18,641 nucleotides of DNA, from positions 1 through 18,641 of the forward strand of contig JAEDKW010000014.1 in NCBI GenBank assembly GCA_016295615.1. Direction: 5' to 3'. The notes under the pieces were generated by a model that did no database searches, was not told the DNA's origin, and saw only the letters and a list, made by a program, of their open reading frames with translations. Both the position numbers and the translations under genes were made by a program. Numbering within the stretch: position 1 is the first letter of the stretch; the number at the start of each line of letters is the position of its first letter. Positions 7,187-13,867 of the stretch are shown in pieces. Origin of the DNA: Oscillospiraceae bacterium. Lineage in GTDB: Bacteria > Bacillota > Clostridia > Oscillospirales > Oscillospiraceae.

Positions 7187-7978
7187 TTATTGTTGCTTTT
7201 TCAGTGCCTTCTGATAGGCAAAAAGCGCGGCGCCGAGCGCACCGTTGTACTGGGTAAGCGGGCTTGTGTGGATTTCGTGACCGAGCTGCTCCTGCAGCGC
7301 CTTGACGATGCCGTGGTTCTGCGCGACGCCGCCGGTCATCACGACCATGTCGCGCACGCCCACGCGGTTGCAAAGACCGCTCACGCGACCGGCGACAGAC
7401 TTGTGGATCCCGTTGATGATGTCGCACTTATCCGTTCCGGCGGCAAGCTGGGAGATGACCTCGCTTTCGGCGAAGACCGTGCAGGTCGAGCTGATGCCGA
7501 CCTCCTTCATGGACCGGTCGCCCAGGTCTCCGAGCTCCTCCACGTCGACTTCAAGCACGCGTGCCATCACGTCAAGGAAGCGTCCGGTACCGGCGGCGCA
7601 CTTGTCGTTCATGACGAAGTTGCGCATCTGTCCGTTTTCGATCTCGATGACCTTGACGTCCTGACCGCCGATGTCGATGACGGTGCGCACCTCGGGAAAG
7701 AGGAACGACGCGCCCTTGGCGTGGCAGGAAAGCTCGCTCATCTGCATGTCGGCAAGACCGTCAAGCGAGTTGCGTCCGTAGCCCGTGGCGAGGACAAAGT
7801 CCATCTCCCCGCGCGTCATGCCGGCGTCTGAGAGCACCGCGGCAATGGCGCGGGCGGGACCGGAGGTGCCGGTGCCGACGGCGACAAGGGACTTCGCCAC
7901 GATCTCGCTGCCGTCTTTTAAAATCACACATTTCGACGCGGTGGAGCCCACGTCGATGCCCATGGTAAAAATGCTCAT
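7187..7978 (-). CDS. hgdC: Activator of 2-hydroxyglutaryl-CoA dehydratase (ATP-hydrolysing [4Fe-4S] archerase)
   Basis: This 263-residue protein acts as a homodimer with one shared [4Fe-4S] cluster. It hydrolyses ATP to inject a low-potential electron into HgdAB. It belongs to the BadF/BadG/BcrA/BcrD ATPase family with an actin-like fold: phosphate-1 motif GIDVGSTASKC (about 7-17), phosphate-2 motif IDIGGQDVK (about 101-109) and adenosine motif TGGVAQN (215-221). The cluster ligands fall at Cys127 (NDKCAAGTG) and Cys166 (STCTVFAESEV), the same numbers as in the characterised A. fermentans protein. The ATG at 7978 follows ACGGAG. The 79-bp gap after gcdA holds a strong hairpin. Like its homologues it should be extremely oxygen sensitive. 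Confidence 0.97.
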   Translation of the reverse strand: MSIFTMGIDVGSTASKCVILKDGSEIVAKSLVAVGTGTSGPARAIAAVLSDAGMTRGEMDFVLATGYGRNSLDGLADMQMSELSCHAKGASFLFPEVRTVIDIGGQDVKVIEIENGQMRNFVMNDKCAAGTGRFLDVMARVLEVDVEELGDLGDRSMKEVGISSTCTVFAESEVISQLAAGTDKCDIINGIHKSVAGRVSGLCNRVGVRDMVVMTGGVAQNHGIVKALQEQLGHEIHTSPLTQYNGALGAALFAYQKALKKQQ

Positions 7979-8005
7979 TGCATAAACTCCGTTGATTTTC
8001 TCGCA

Positions 8006-8033
8006 CGGCTGCGGTCCGTTCCGACCGCAGCCG
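8006..8033 (-). promoter_or_regulatory. Intergenic hairpin between gcdA and hgdC
   Basis: A perfect 11-bp GC-rich inverted repeat (8006-8016 and 8023-8033, CGGCTGCGGTC and its complement) has a 6-nt loop. No U-run follows on the minus strand (AGAAAATCAACGGAG comes next), so it is not a standard terminator. It could be an RNA-processing or mRNA-stabilising element between the two cistrons. Confidence 0.7.
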
Positions 8034-8057
8034 AGCGGTGAATCGCAAGCAGATCCC

Positions 8058-9827
8058 TTACTTCAGATACAGGTTGTCGAAGTCGCGGATGACGCGCGGC
8101 AGCAGCATCTGATGGAACGGGCAGATGGATTCGGGATTCTGATAGCAGGCGTTGACAAAGGCCTGGATGTAGGGACGCATATCGTTCATATCGACGATCT
8201 CGTCGGTGAGACCTGCCTTGGCGCAGAACTTCGGACGGGACTTGTCGGTATACTCCTGAATGAGCTTGTTCATCTTGTCGATGGTGGGCTGGAGATCCTC
8301 GCCGTTCTTCTCCTCCTTGACCAGACGGCGGGCGTACATGGCGGCAGCCGCGGTCTCGCCGTGCATGACGTAGATCTCGGTGGCGGCGGTGCCGATGGAG
8401 AAGGCGTTGTTGTCGTTGCCCTGCGGACCGCCGAGGACGTAGTGCGCAGCGGCGGTGCCCTTGCGCAGCGTGATCTCCATCATCGGGAGCTTGCTCGACT
8501 GGATGGAGTAAATGAGGCTCTGACCGAGACCGAGCAGCTCCGCGCGCTCCGCGTCGTTGCCGACGTCGATACCGGTGGTATCCTGGATCCAGAGCATCGG
8601 GATGCGGTCACGGGCGCAGAGGGTGACGAACTCGTTCATCTTGATAAGACCCTGGCGGTACAGCTTGCCGCCCACGCCCATCGCGGAGCCGTAGGTCGCC
8701 ATCTTGTACTCGGGATAGTTCATCAGCATGCCCTGATAGTTGGACACGACGCCGACGAGCAGACCGTCGATCTTGGCAAGACCGGTGATCATTTCGGGAC
8801 CGTAGCCATGCTTGTATTCCATGAACTCGGAGCCGTCGAACAGGCGCGCCATAACGTCGTACATATCGTAGGAGCGCTTCTGGTTGAACGGGACGATGGA
8901 ATAGAGGTCGTTGGGATCGAACAGCGGTTCCTTGGGATCGTCCACGCGGAAGAATTCGGGGTCATAGGCGGGGAGCATATCCATGTACTTGCGGATCGCG
9001 CCGAGCACGCCTTCCTCCTCGGCATAGACCTCGCGGAAGAAGCCGGTCTCGCCGTAGTGGATGGCCACGGTGCCGGGGATGTCGGTCTTGAGGTTCTTCT
9101 GCGCCTGGATCAGCGCCTCAGCCGCTTCCTTGTCGACATAGCCCTTGGGGTTCATGCCGCCCACGATGCCCGCGCCGCCGACTGCCATGTTGGCGTCCTG
9201 ATGGGCGATGAGAATGGTGGGGGAGATGGAGTGATAGCCGCCGCCGGCCGGGTTGGTGCCGTAGATGCCGACGATGACGGGCACGCCCATCTGGTTGAGC
9301 TCACTGTTGCGGTAGAACGGGGTGCCGCCGCCGCGGCGGTTGGGATAGACCTTCTCCTGCTCGTCGAGCTTAACGCCGGAGCAGTTGAGCACGTAAACGA
9401 GAGGGATGCGCAGGCGCTTGGCGGTATCGCTGCCGCGCAGCAGGCTGTCCGCCTGACCCGGGACCCATGCGCCGGCAAGCTTCTTGTTGTCGCTGGCAAT
9501 GATGACCGCCCACTTGCCGTCGATACGGCCGAGACCCTTGACGATGCCGACGCTGCCGTCCTTGTTGCTGTCGGGGTTATAGAGGCTGTTAAGGGGGCAC
9601 CAGGTGCCTTCGTCCACCAGCTCCATAATGCGCTGCATCGCGGTCCACTGACCGGATTCATTCAGAGATTCGGTGCTGCGTCCGGCCTCAAGCGCAGCTT
9701 CACGGATCTCATGAATCTCCTGCTCGACTTCCTGGAGCTGGGCCGCGTTCTCTTCGTTGAAAGAGGTCAGGTCCTTGCCGATGACCGGCATGCTCTGGAA
9801 ATAAGAGGGCATAGAATATTCGCTCAT
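8058..9827 (-). CDS. gcdA: Glutaconyl-CoA decarboxylase alpha subunit, carboxyltransferase
   Basis: This 589-residue cytosolic/peripheral subunit transfers the carboxyl group of glutaconyl-CoA to biotin on GcdC, releasing crotonyl-CoA. It is a carboxyltransferase with two crotonase-like halves. The N-terminal half has the glycine-rich GIYGTNPAGGGYHS (about 187-200), and the C-terminal half has DTTGIDVGNDAE (416-427) and VLGGPQGNDNN (464-474). The length nearly equals the A. fermentans enzyme. It is larger than the usual propionyl/methylcrotonyl carboxyltransferases because of an N-terminal extension and an acidic insert near 285-320. The ATG at 9827 has AAGGAG 8-9 bp upstream. It lies 40 bp after gctB, so the decarboxylase genes are split: gcdA is here and gcdDCB follow hgdB. 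Confidence 0.97.
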   Translation of the reverse strand: MSEYSMPSYFQSMPVIGKDLTSFNEENAAQLQEVEQEIHEIREAALEAGRSTESLNESGQWTAMQRIMELVDEGTWCPLNSLYNPDSNKDGSVGIVKGLGRIDGKWAVIIASDNKKLAGAWVPGQADSLLRGSDTAKRLRIPLVYVLNCSGVKLDEQEKVYPNRRGGGTPFYRNSELNQMGVPVIVGIYGTNPAGGGYHSISPTILIAHQDANMAVGGAGIVGGMNPKGYVDKEAAEALIQAQKNLKTDIPGTVAIHYGETGFFREVYAEEEGVLGAIRKYMDMLPAYDPEFFRVDDPKEPLFDPNDLYSIVPFNQKRSYDMYDVMARLFDGSEFMEYKHGYGPEMITGLAKIDGLLVGVVSNYQGMLMNYPEYKMATYGSAMGVGGKLYRQGLIKMNEFVTLCARDRIPMLWIQDTTGIDVGNDAERAELLGLGQSLIYSIQSSKLPMMEITLRKGTAAAHYVLGGPQGNDNNAFSIGTAATEIYVMHGETAAAAMYARRLVKEEKNGEDLQPTIDKMNKLIQEYTDKSRPKFCAKAGLTDEIVDMNDMRPYIQAFVNACYQNPESICPFHQMLLPRVIRDFDNLYLK

Positions 9828-9867
9828 GATACAATCTCCTTCTTATTTTTATGTTAATGATACTTGC

Positions 9868-10671
9868 TTATTCCTTGGGAACCTTGATGAAGGCCTGACC
9901 GGGGTCGATCTCTTCACGGATGAGACGGATGATCTCCGCGGGAGGTGCTTCGAACATCTCCGCACGGGAGCAGTCGATCTCAAAGCCGGTGTTTTCCTGA
10001 ATGATCTCGGGCGTGACGCCGGGGAACATGTAAGCGCAGTACATACGCTTGGTCTCGTCGTCAAACTTCATGATGCCAAGGTCGGTCACGACCATCTGCG
10101 GACCGCGGTTGCCGGGAAGACCTGCGCGCTCGCGTCCTCCGGGACCGTCCATCCAGCCGCAGGAGGTGATGTAGTCCACATGGTCGATGAAGCGGCGCTT
10201 CTGATGCTGCATCATGATGATGGTGTTGCAATAGGTGGCAATGCCGTTTGCGCCGCCGGAGCCGGTGAAGCGGGTGGTGGGCTGGAGGTAGTCGCCCTTG
10301 CCGAAAATGCAGGTGGAGTTGACGTTGCCGTAGGGGTCGATCTGGGCGCCGCCGATGAAGGCGACGAGACGATCCTCGTCGTGCAGCCATTCGTTTGCCT
10401 CAAAGCCGACGAAGCGGATGTTGGGCCACTGCACGGCGCAGTGCGCCATAAAGCGGTTGTCGCCGACGGAACGGGGCACTTCCACGGGGTCGCAGTCCAT
10501 CAGACCGGACTCAACAATGGGGTGGCAGCTCGGGCAGATCGCGCGCTTGGCGAGCGATGCGCCGATCAGAGGAAGTCCGGTACCGACAATGACGATCTGG
10601 TTTTCCTTGATGTTCTTTGCAATGGCGTAAGCCTGCATTTCCTGCTTGGTATACTTCGTATAATCAGACAT
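9868..10671 (-). CDS. gctB: Glutaconate CoA-transferase subunit B (catalytic)
   Basis: This 267-residue beta subunit carries the active-site glutamate of family I CoA-transferases. Glu54 in PIVESGLMDCDP matches the position known for the A. fermentans enzyme, where it forms the enzyme-CoA thioester. Other expected motifs are VGTGLPLIGA (about 29-38), GGAQIDPYGNVN and TGSGGANGIA. With GctA it moves CoA from acetyl-CoA or glutaconyl-CoA to (R)-2-hydroxyglutarate in the cytosol. The ATG at 10671 is preceded by GGGGAGGG at good spacing. The gene lies 21 bp after gctA. Confidence 0.97.
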   Translation of the reverse strand: MSDYTKYTKQEMQAYAIAKNIKENQIVIVGTGLPLIGASLAKRAICPSCHPIVESGLMDCDPVEVPRSVGDNRFMAHCAVQWPNIRFVGFEANEWLHDEDRLVAFIGGAQIDPYGNVNSTCIFGKGDYLQPTTRFTGSGGANGIATYCNTIIMMQHQKRRFIDHVDYITSCGWMDGPGGRERAGLPGNRGPQMVVTDLGIMKFDDETKRMYCAYMFPGVTPEIIQENTGFEIDCSRAEMFEAPPAEIIRLIREEIDPGQAFIKVPKE

Positions 10672-10692
10672 TTTTCGTACCCTCCCCGTTTC

Positions 10693-11793
10693 TCAGTGTC
10701 TGGTGGAATAGCCGAGGTGCGGCTCATTCTTGAGATTCATGAGGCGTGCGCCGCCGAGAACGTTCAGCAAAGCGTCCTGATCCGCGCAGTCGTAAACATA
10801 CTTCTTCAGGAAGTCCTGGAAGGTCTCGGGGATCGCGGTGCCGTCGGCAGCGTCCTTGGCGGCCTTGTTCGCCTTGGCGGCAGCTTCGGCAAGCTTCTCA
10901 TCCCCGGGCTTGGCGTCGGCAGCCTTCTGCGCCTTGGCAGCGGCCTTGGCGAGCTGAGCGACGGCGTCGGCGGCGTCCTGATACTTGGAGGCCTTGTCGT
11001 ATTCCTTGAGTGCCTTGTCATCATCGTCGTAGTAGTCGTAGCACTGCGCGGGCCATGCGCCGTAAGGAGCACGGACGACCGCCTGCACGCACTCGCCGAA
11101 GATGCGGGTCTTGGTGGGATCGCGGCGGATGTACTCGTTGGAGACGATCTCCTCGCAGGTGACGATGGTCTTGCGCGCCGCCACTGCGATGTCGATATCG
11201 TGGAACTCATCGCCCATGATGATGCAGGTGCCGTCCGGAGAGGCCTGCTGGACATGGATGAGCGCGGTGTCGATCCTGGGAACGGGAACGGCGACGACCA
11301 TCTGACCGGGCTCCATCGGGTTCTCGATCTCGACGCACTTGAGGTTCTCCATCTTGGGCATGCTTCTGCGCTTTTCTTCGCTGATGCCCCAGTACTTCAT
11401 CAGACCGCTGCCCTGCATCAGACGCACAGGCAGGAACGGAAGACCGAGGGACGCAGCGTGCAGCATGAGCATCAGAACGTCCTGAGAATAGTCCTCATAG
11501 GTGAGCTTGCCCTGCTCGATAAAGGCGCGGAAACGGCGGGAAACGTTCGTGTAGCCGGAGTTGGCGGTGTAGCAGTTGATGTAGGCTGCCACGCGGCCCT
11601 CGCCGATGAGCATGTCGATGTCGCCGCCGCCGGGACCGGCATAGGCGATAAAGTCGCCCTGACCCTGGCGCAGGATCTCGGCAACCGCAGCGTAGGGCTT
11701 GCGGTTGGTGGTGAAGCCGCCGAGTGCGAGCGTGTCGCCGCTTTCGACATACTTTGCAACGGCATCGTGCAATGACATTACTTTACTACTCAA
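10693..11793 (-). CDS. gctA: Glutaconate CoA-transferase subunit A, with an Ala/Lys-rich insertion
   Basis: This 366-residue alpha subunit pairs with GctB. Conserved stretches include LALGGFTTNRKPYAAVAEILRQ, YINCYTANSG, NVSRRFR, GLPFLPV, MQGSG and HVQQASPDGT. The start is TTG at 11793, because AGGGAGG (11802-11808) lies 8 bp upstream and the product then begins MSSKVMSLHDAVAKYV, close to known GctA N-termini. The protein is about 45-50 residues longer than the A. fermentans subunit (about 320 as I recall). The excess is residues 273-325, an Ala/Lys/Asp-rich stretch that reads as two helices joined by KPGDEK, placed between KEYDKASKYQ and FQDFLKKYVYD. It is the first gene of the operon, with a good promoter about 100 bp upstream. 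Confidence 0.96.
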   Translation of the reverse strand: MSSKVMSLHDAVAKYVESGDTLALGGFTTNRKPYAAVAEILRQGQGDFIAYAGPGGGDIDMLIGEGRVAAYINCYTANSGYTNVSRRFRAFIEQGKLTYEDYSQDVLMLMLHAASLGLPFLPVRLMQGSGLMKYWGISEEKRRSMPKMENLKCVEIENPMEPGQMVVAVPVPRIDTALIHVQQASPDGTCIIMGDEFHDIDIAVAARKTIVTCEEIVSNEYIRRDPTKTRIFGECVQAVVRAPYGAWPAQCYDYYDDDDKALKEYDKASKYQDAADAVAQLAKAAAKAQKAADAKPGDEKLAEAAAKANKAAKDAADGTAIPETFQDFLKKYVYDCADQDALLNVLGGARLMNLKNEPHLGYSTRH

Positions 11794-11801
11794 AATGAAA
11801 A

Positions 11802-11808
11802 CCTCCCT
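11802..11808 (-). promoter_or_regulatory. gctA: Ribosome binding site that sets the gctA TTG start
   Basis: AGGGAGG on the minus strand lies 8 bp before TTG at 11793. The next in-frame ATG (MSLHD) is 15 bp further in and too distant, so TTG is the probable start codon of the operon's first gene. Confidence 0.8.
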
Positions 11809-11836
11809 GATCTTGATCAAACAAATTTATGGCCAC

Positions 11837-11883
11837 AAGCATCTCTTGCATGGATTCCGTCAAAAATTCGCAAAAAGATGCTT
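11837..11883 (-). promoter_or_regulatory. Inverted repeat in the gctA leader RNA
   Basis: AAGCATCT (11837-11844) and AGATGCTT (11876-11883) form an 8-bp stem. A further TTGC/GCAA pairing inside it, beyond a small bulge, leaves a loop of about 20 nt. It lies wholly within the predicted 100-nt leader between the gctA promoter and the ribosome site. No U-run follows it, so it is a leader hairpin of unknown role and not a terminator. Confidence 0.5.
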
Positions 11884-11901
11884 ATACAGGCTTCATTGTA
11901 G

Positions 11902-11930
11902 ATTATAGTGGAAAACCCCTATTTAATCAA
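11902..11930 (-). promoter_or_regulatory. Main promoter of the gct-hgd-gcd operon
   Basis: On the minus strand TTGATT (11925-11930) and a perfect TATAAT (11902-11907) are 17 bp apart. Transcription would start near 11895, leaving a leader of about 100 nt before the TTG start of gctA. It is the best promoter match in the window, as expected for a central energy pathway. Confidence 0.85.
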
Positions 11931-12084
11931 TGAAAAAAGCGCAAGAATTTCAGAAAAAACTGAACAAATTTTTCGCTCTATTTTTGTCGCATTCGTGAAT
12001 ACTTTCCAAGTATACTTCAAAATTTTCCGCCCGGATTTTCCTGATTTTGCAGGATTTCTTGCAAAATGCTGCATTTCTCCCGGC

Positions 12085-12113
12085 TTGCATTCCATGCTGC
12101 TTTCTGCTACAAT
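12085..12113 (+). promoter_or_regulatory. Probable promoter of the MscS-type gene
   Basis: TTGCAT (12085-12090) and TACAAT (12108-12113) are 17 bp apart. The -10 box is extended by TG two bases upstream (TGCTACAAT), which may offset the poor -35. AGGAGG at 12137-12142 and the ATG at 12153 follow. Confidence 0.5.
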
Positions 12114-12152
12114 CAGGGCTGCGGAAACGTTCGTTTAGGAGGTACGCGCCCC

Positions 12153-12968
12153 ATGAGTGTTCAATCCATCCTGTCCGACGCCGGCGTGAGCTTCGGCGCG
12201 CTGACGCTCAGCGTTCTGCTGCGCGGGCTTGCTGCGCTGCTGCTCGGGCTTCTGCTTGTCAAGCTGCTGCTCAAGCTCGCGGCGAAGCTGCTCGCGCGGT
12301 CAAAAACGCTCGCGGCGATCTCGCGCTATCTGCTCTCCGCTGCCCGGGCGCTGCTCTATGTGCTGCTCGCGCTGGTCGTTCTGGGCTCGCTCGGCGTGGA
12401 GGTCACTTCGCTCGTCGCCCTTTTGAGCGTCGCCGGTCTCGCCGTTTCCCTTGCCATGCAAAATGCGCTTTCCAACGTTGCCGGCGGTATCATGATCTTT
12501 GTTTCCAAGCCGTTCACCGCCGGCGACTACATCTCCGCCGACGGCACGGAGGGCACCGTTGAGGCGGTGGGGCTTTCCTACTGCACGGTCAAAACCGTGG
12601 ACAACAAGGAGATCTTCATCCCCAACGCTCAGCTCTCCGGCGCGAAGATCGTCAACTACAACCGTCTCGGACGCCGCCGCGTGGATCTCAGCCTGACCGC
12701 ATCCTACGACGCCCCCACCGCCGCGGTGAAAGCCGCCGTCAGCGACGCGGCGGCGCAATTTCCCCAGATCCTGCCCGATCCCGCGCCGGTCACCTATCTG
12801 AGCGAATACGGTCCGAGCAGCATCTCCTACATTGCCCGCGTGTGGGTCAGGGCGGAGGACTACTGGGACGTCTATTACGGCATGCTCGAAGCCGTGCGCG
12901 AGACCTTTGCCGCCCGCGGCGTCGAGATGACCTACGACCACCTCAACGTCCACATGGTGCAGGATTGA
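12153..12968 (+). CDS. Small-conductance mechanosensitive channel, MscS family
   Basis: This 271-residue inner-membrane channel opens under membrane tension to release solutes during hypo-osmotic shock. Three hydrophobic helices lie at about 15-45, 55-85 and 88-115. The third, pore-lining helix has the Gly/Ala-rich pattern SVAGLAVSLAMQNALSNVAGGIMIF. The cytosolic beta domain follows, with KPFTAGDYI, EGTVEAVGL and the family motif IFIPNAQLSGAKIVNYNR, then an alpha/beta C-terminal domain ending at MTYDHLNVHM. Length is close to E. coli MscS. The ATG at 12153 has AGGAGG about 10 bp upstream; an upstream in-frame ATG at 12066 lies before the promoter and is rejected. It is a single-gene unit that ends at a strong shared terminator. 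Confidence 0.94.
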   Translation: MSVQSILSDAGVSFGALTLSVLLRGLAALLLGLLLVKLLLKLAAKLLARSKTLAAISRYLLSAARALLYVLLALVVLGSLGVEVTSLVALLSVAGLAVSLAMQNALSNVAGGIMIFVSKPFTAGDYISADGTEGTVEAVGLSYCTVKTVDNKEIFIPNAQLSGAKIVNYNRLGRRRVDLSLTASYDAPTAAVKAAVSDAAAQFPQILPDPAPVTYLSEYGPSSISYIARVWVRAEDYWDVYYGMLEAVRETFAARGVEMTYDHLNVHMVQD

Positions 12969-12981
12969 GCCTTATAAAATT

Positions 12982-13030
12982 GCAAAAAAGAGGGAACAGG
13001 ACGCCGCCCGTCCTGTTCCCTCTTTTTTGC
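12982..13030. terminator. Bidirectional terminator between the MscS gene and the lysis genes
   Basis: A perfect 22-bp inverted repeat (12982-13003 and 13009-13030) has the loop CCGCC, the core GAGGGAACAGGACG, and six A's and six T's near the outer ends. It lies 13 bp after the channel stop and 3 bp after the endolysin stop on the other strand, so it ends both convergent transcripts. Confidence 0.95.
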
Positions 13031-13033
13031 TCC

Positions 13034-13672
13034 TCACTTGTCATGGCGCTGCAATCTCTGCAGGATCACGACCAGCTGCTCGCGCGTGAGAAAGCTTTTG
13101 TACTGCTTCCGCCCTGTTTCATCGCCCGTGAGGATGCCGTTTTCCTCCGCCCACGCTCTTGCCTGCGCGCTCCAGGCGGAGGGCTCCCTGTCGGCAAGCC
13201 CGCAAAGATAGTTCTCCATCATCGCGTTGAACTGCTGCTGTGTCATTGTTTCCTCCTCATACACCGGCATCGGCGGCGGATAGCGTCCGGCACGCACCAT
13301 CGCACCCGTGTACGCGCCATGCGCGTCCCACTGAAAGTGCGGGCGGTCGGGAAACGCCTTCCAGTCGCCGCCCCACGAAAAGCCAAGCTCTTTTCCGACC
13401 GCGCCGACACGCGCGAAAAAGTCCGCGTCATCATACTCATGCCCCTCCACGTTTTTGCACACGTCAAACGCAAGCCCCGCCTTCACGCTGTGGAACGACG
13501 GCACGGGTGTGGACGCATAGCCGTCCCGACAGCACTTTTGCTGATACTCCTCGTCGCGCACCGTCTGCGTCACCAGCACGTCAAGCCCCTGCCCGGCGCA
13601 GCGCGCAAGCATCGTGCGGCAGTTTGCCGCCACGTCGGCGCGCAGATCGTCAATATTCCGGCTTGCAAGCAT
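13034..13672 (-). CDS. Phage endolysin, M15 (VanY/L-alanyl-D-glutamate) peptidase
   Basis: This 212-residue protein should cleave peptidoglycan stem peptides at the end of the lysis programme. The N-terminal 130 residues form an M15-type zinc peptidase. His61 and Asp70 in FHSVKAGLAFD, Asp103 in WGGDWKAFPD and His112 in RPHFQW match the metal-ligand and catalytic positions of the family. The C-terminal part, from about residue 142 (TMTQQQFNAMMENYL onward), carries short helical stretches (SAWSAQARAWAEENGILTG, FLTREQLVVILQRL) that resemble a single SLH-like repeat and could bind the cell wall. There is no signal peptide, so export through a holin is expected. It lies 2 bp after the holin-like gene and is the last gene before the terminator. 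Confidence 0.88.
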   Translation of the reverse strand: MLASRNIDDLRADVAANCRTMLARCAGQGLDVLVTQTVRDEEYQQKCCRDGYASTPVPSFHSVKAGLAFDVCKNVEGHEYDDADFFARVGAVGKELGFSWGGDWKAFPDRPHFQWDAHGAYTGAMVRAGRYPPPMPVYEEETMTQQQFNAMMENYLCGLADREPSAWSAQARAWAEENGILTGDETGRKQYKSFLTREQLVVILQRLQRHDK

Positions 13673-13674
13673 TT

Positions 13675-13863
13675 TTATTCATTCTCCGCGCTTCTGATGT
13701 TCTGCGTGCCGAAATAGAATGCGATCACCATCAGATACACCGTGTTGAATTCCTGTGTCAGTCTTTCCTGCGCGGTCAGCACGCAGAACGTCACGGTCAG
13801 GCACACCGTCACGAGACTTTTCACGCTCAAAAGGTTGGCTGCTCTTTTCTTCAGTAGCTCCAT
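13675..13863 (-). CDS. Small holin-like membrane protein
   Basis: This protein of 62 residues starts at ATG 13863, with GGGGAG 7 bp upstream; the stop codon of the preceding gene falls in that spacer. A basic N-terminus (MELLKKRAANLL) is followed by a first hydrophobic stretch (about 13-30, VKSLVTVCLTVTFCVL) and a second (about 37-54, VYLMVIAFYFGTQ). Size, two hydrophobic segments and position directly before the endolysin fit a holin, and similar short proteins are common in clostridial prophages. The function is inferred from context only. Confidence 0.7.
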   Translation of the reverse strand: MELLKKRAANLLSVKSLVTVCLTVTFCVLTAQERLTQEFNTVYLMVIAFYFGTQNIRSAENE

Positions 13864-13867
13864 TTTT

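Larger units (their letters stand above)
11794..12152. other. AT-rich divergent intergenic region between gctA and the MscS gene
   Basis: This 359-bp gap holds no credible gene; the short open frames here have no ribosome sites. It is far more AT-rich than the flanking genes, above all at 11880-12060. It contains the operon promoter (11902-11930), the leader hairpin, the dyad TTCAG-N6-CTGAA (11949-11964), the palindrome AAGTATACTT (12008-12017) and a weak promoter for the channel gene (12085-12113). The dyads are possible operators, but no regulator gene is in the window. Confidence 0.6.

Noticed and set aside
4536..7214. Plus-strand open frame of 892 codons opposite gcdD-hgdB-hgdA
   Set aside because: It is antisense to three well-identified genes, has no ribosome site or recognisable domain, and arises from the third-position GC bias of the real genes.
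8006..8033. Terminator between gcdA and hgdC
   Set aside because: The stem is strong but no U-run follows on the transcribed strand, and hgdC-hgdA-hgdB have no visible promoter of their own.
7992..11775. Long plus-strand frames opposite gcdA, gctB and gctA
   Set aside because: Low-complexity products without family features, fully antisense to strongly supported genes; shadows of codon bias.
11908..12138. Small plus-strand gene in the intergenic region
   Set aside because: The 76-codon frame from 11908 overlaps the operon promoter, has no ribosome site and mixes AT-rich regulatory DNA with the channel promoter.
12066..12152. Upstream ATG for the MscS gene
   Set aside because: It lies before the proposed promoter, lacks a ribosome site and adds a non-family N-terminus; ATG 12153 has AGGAGG.
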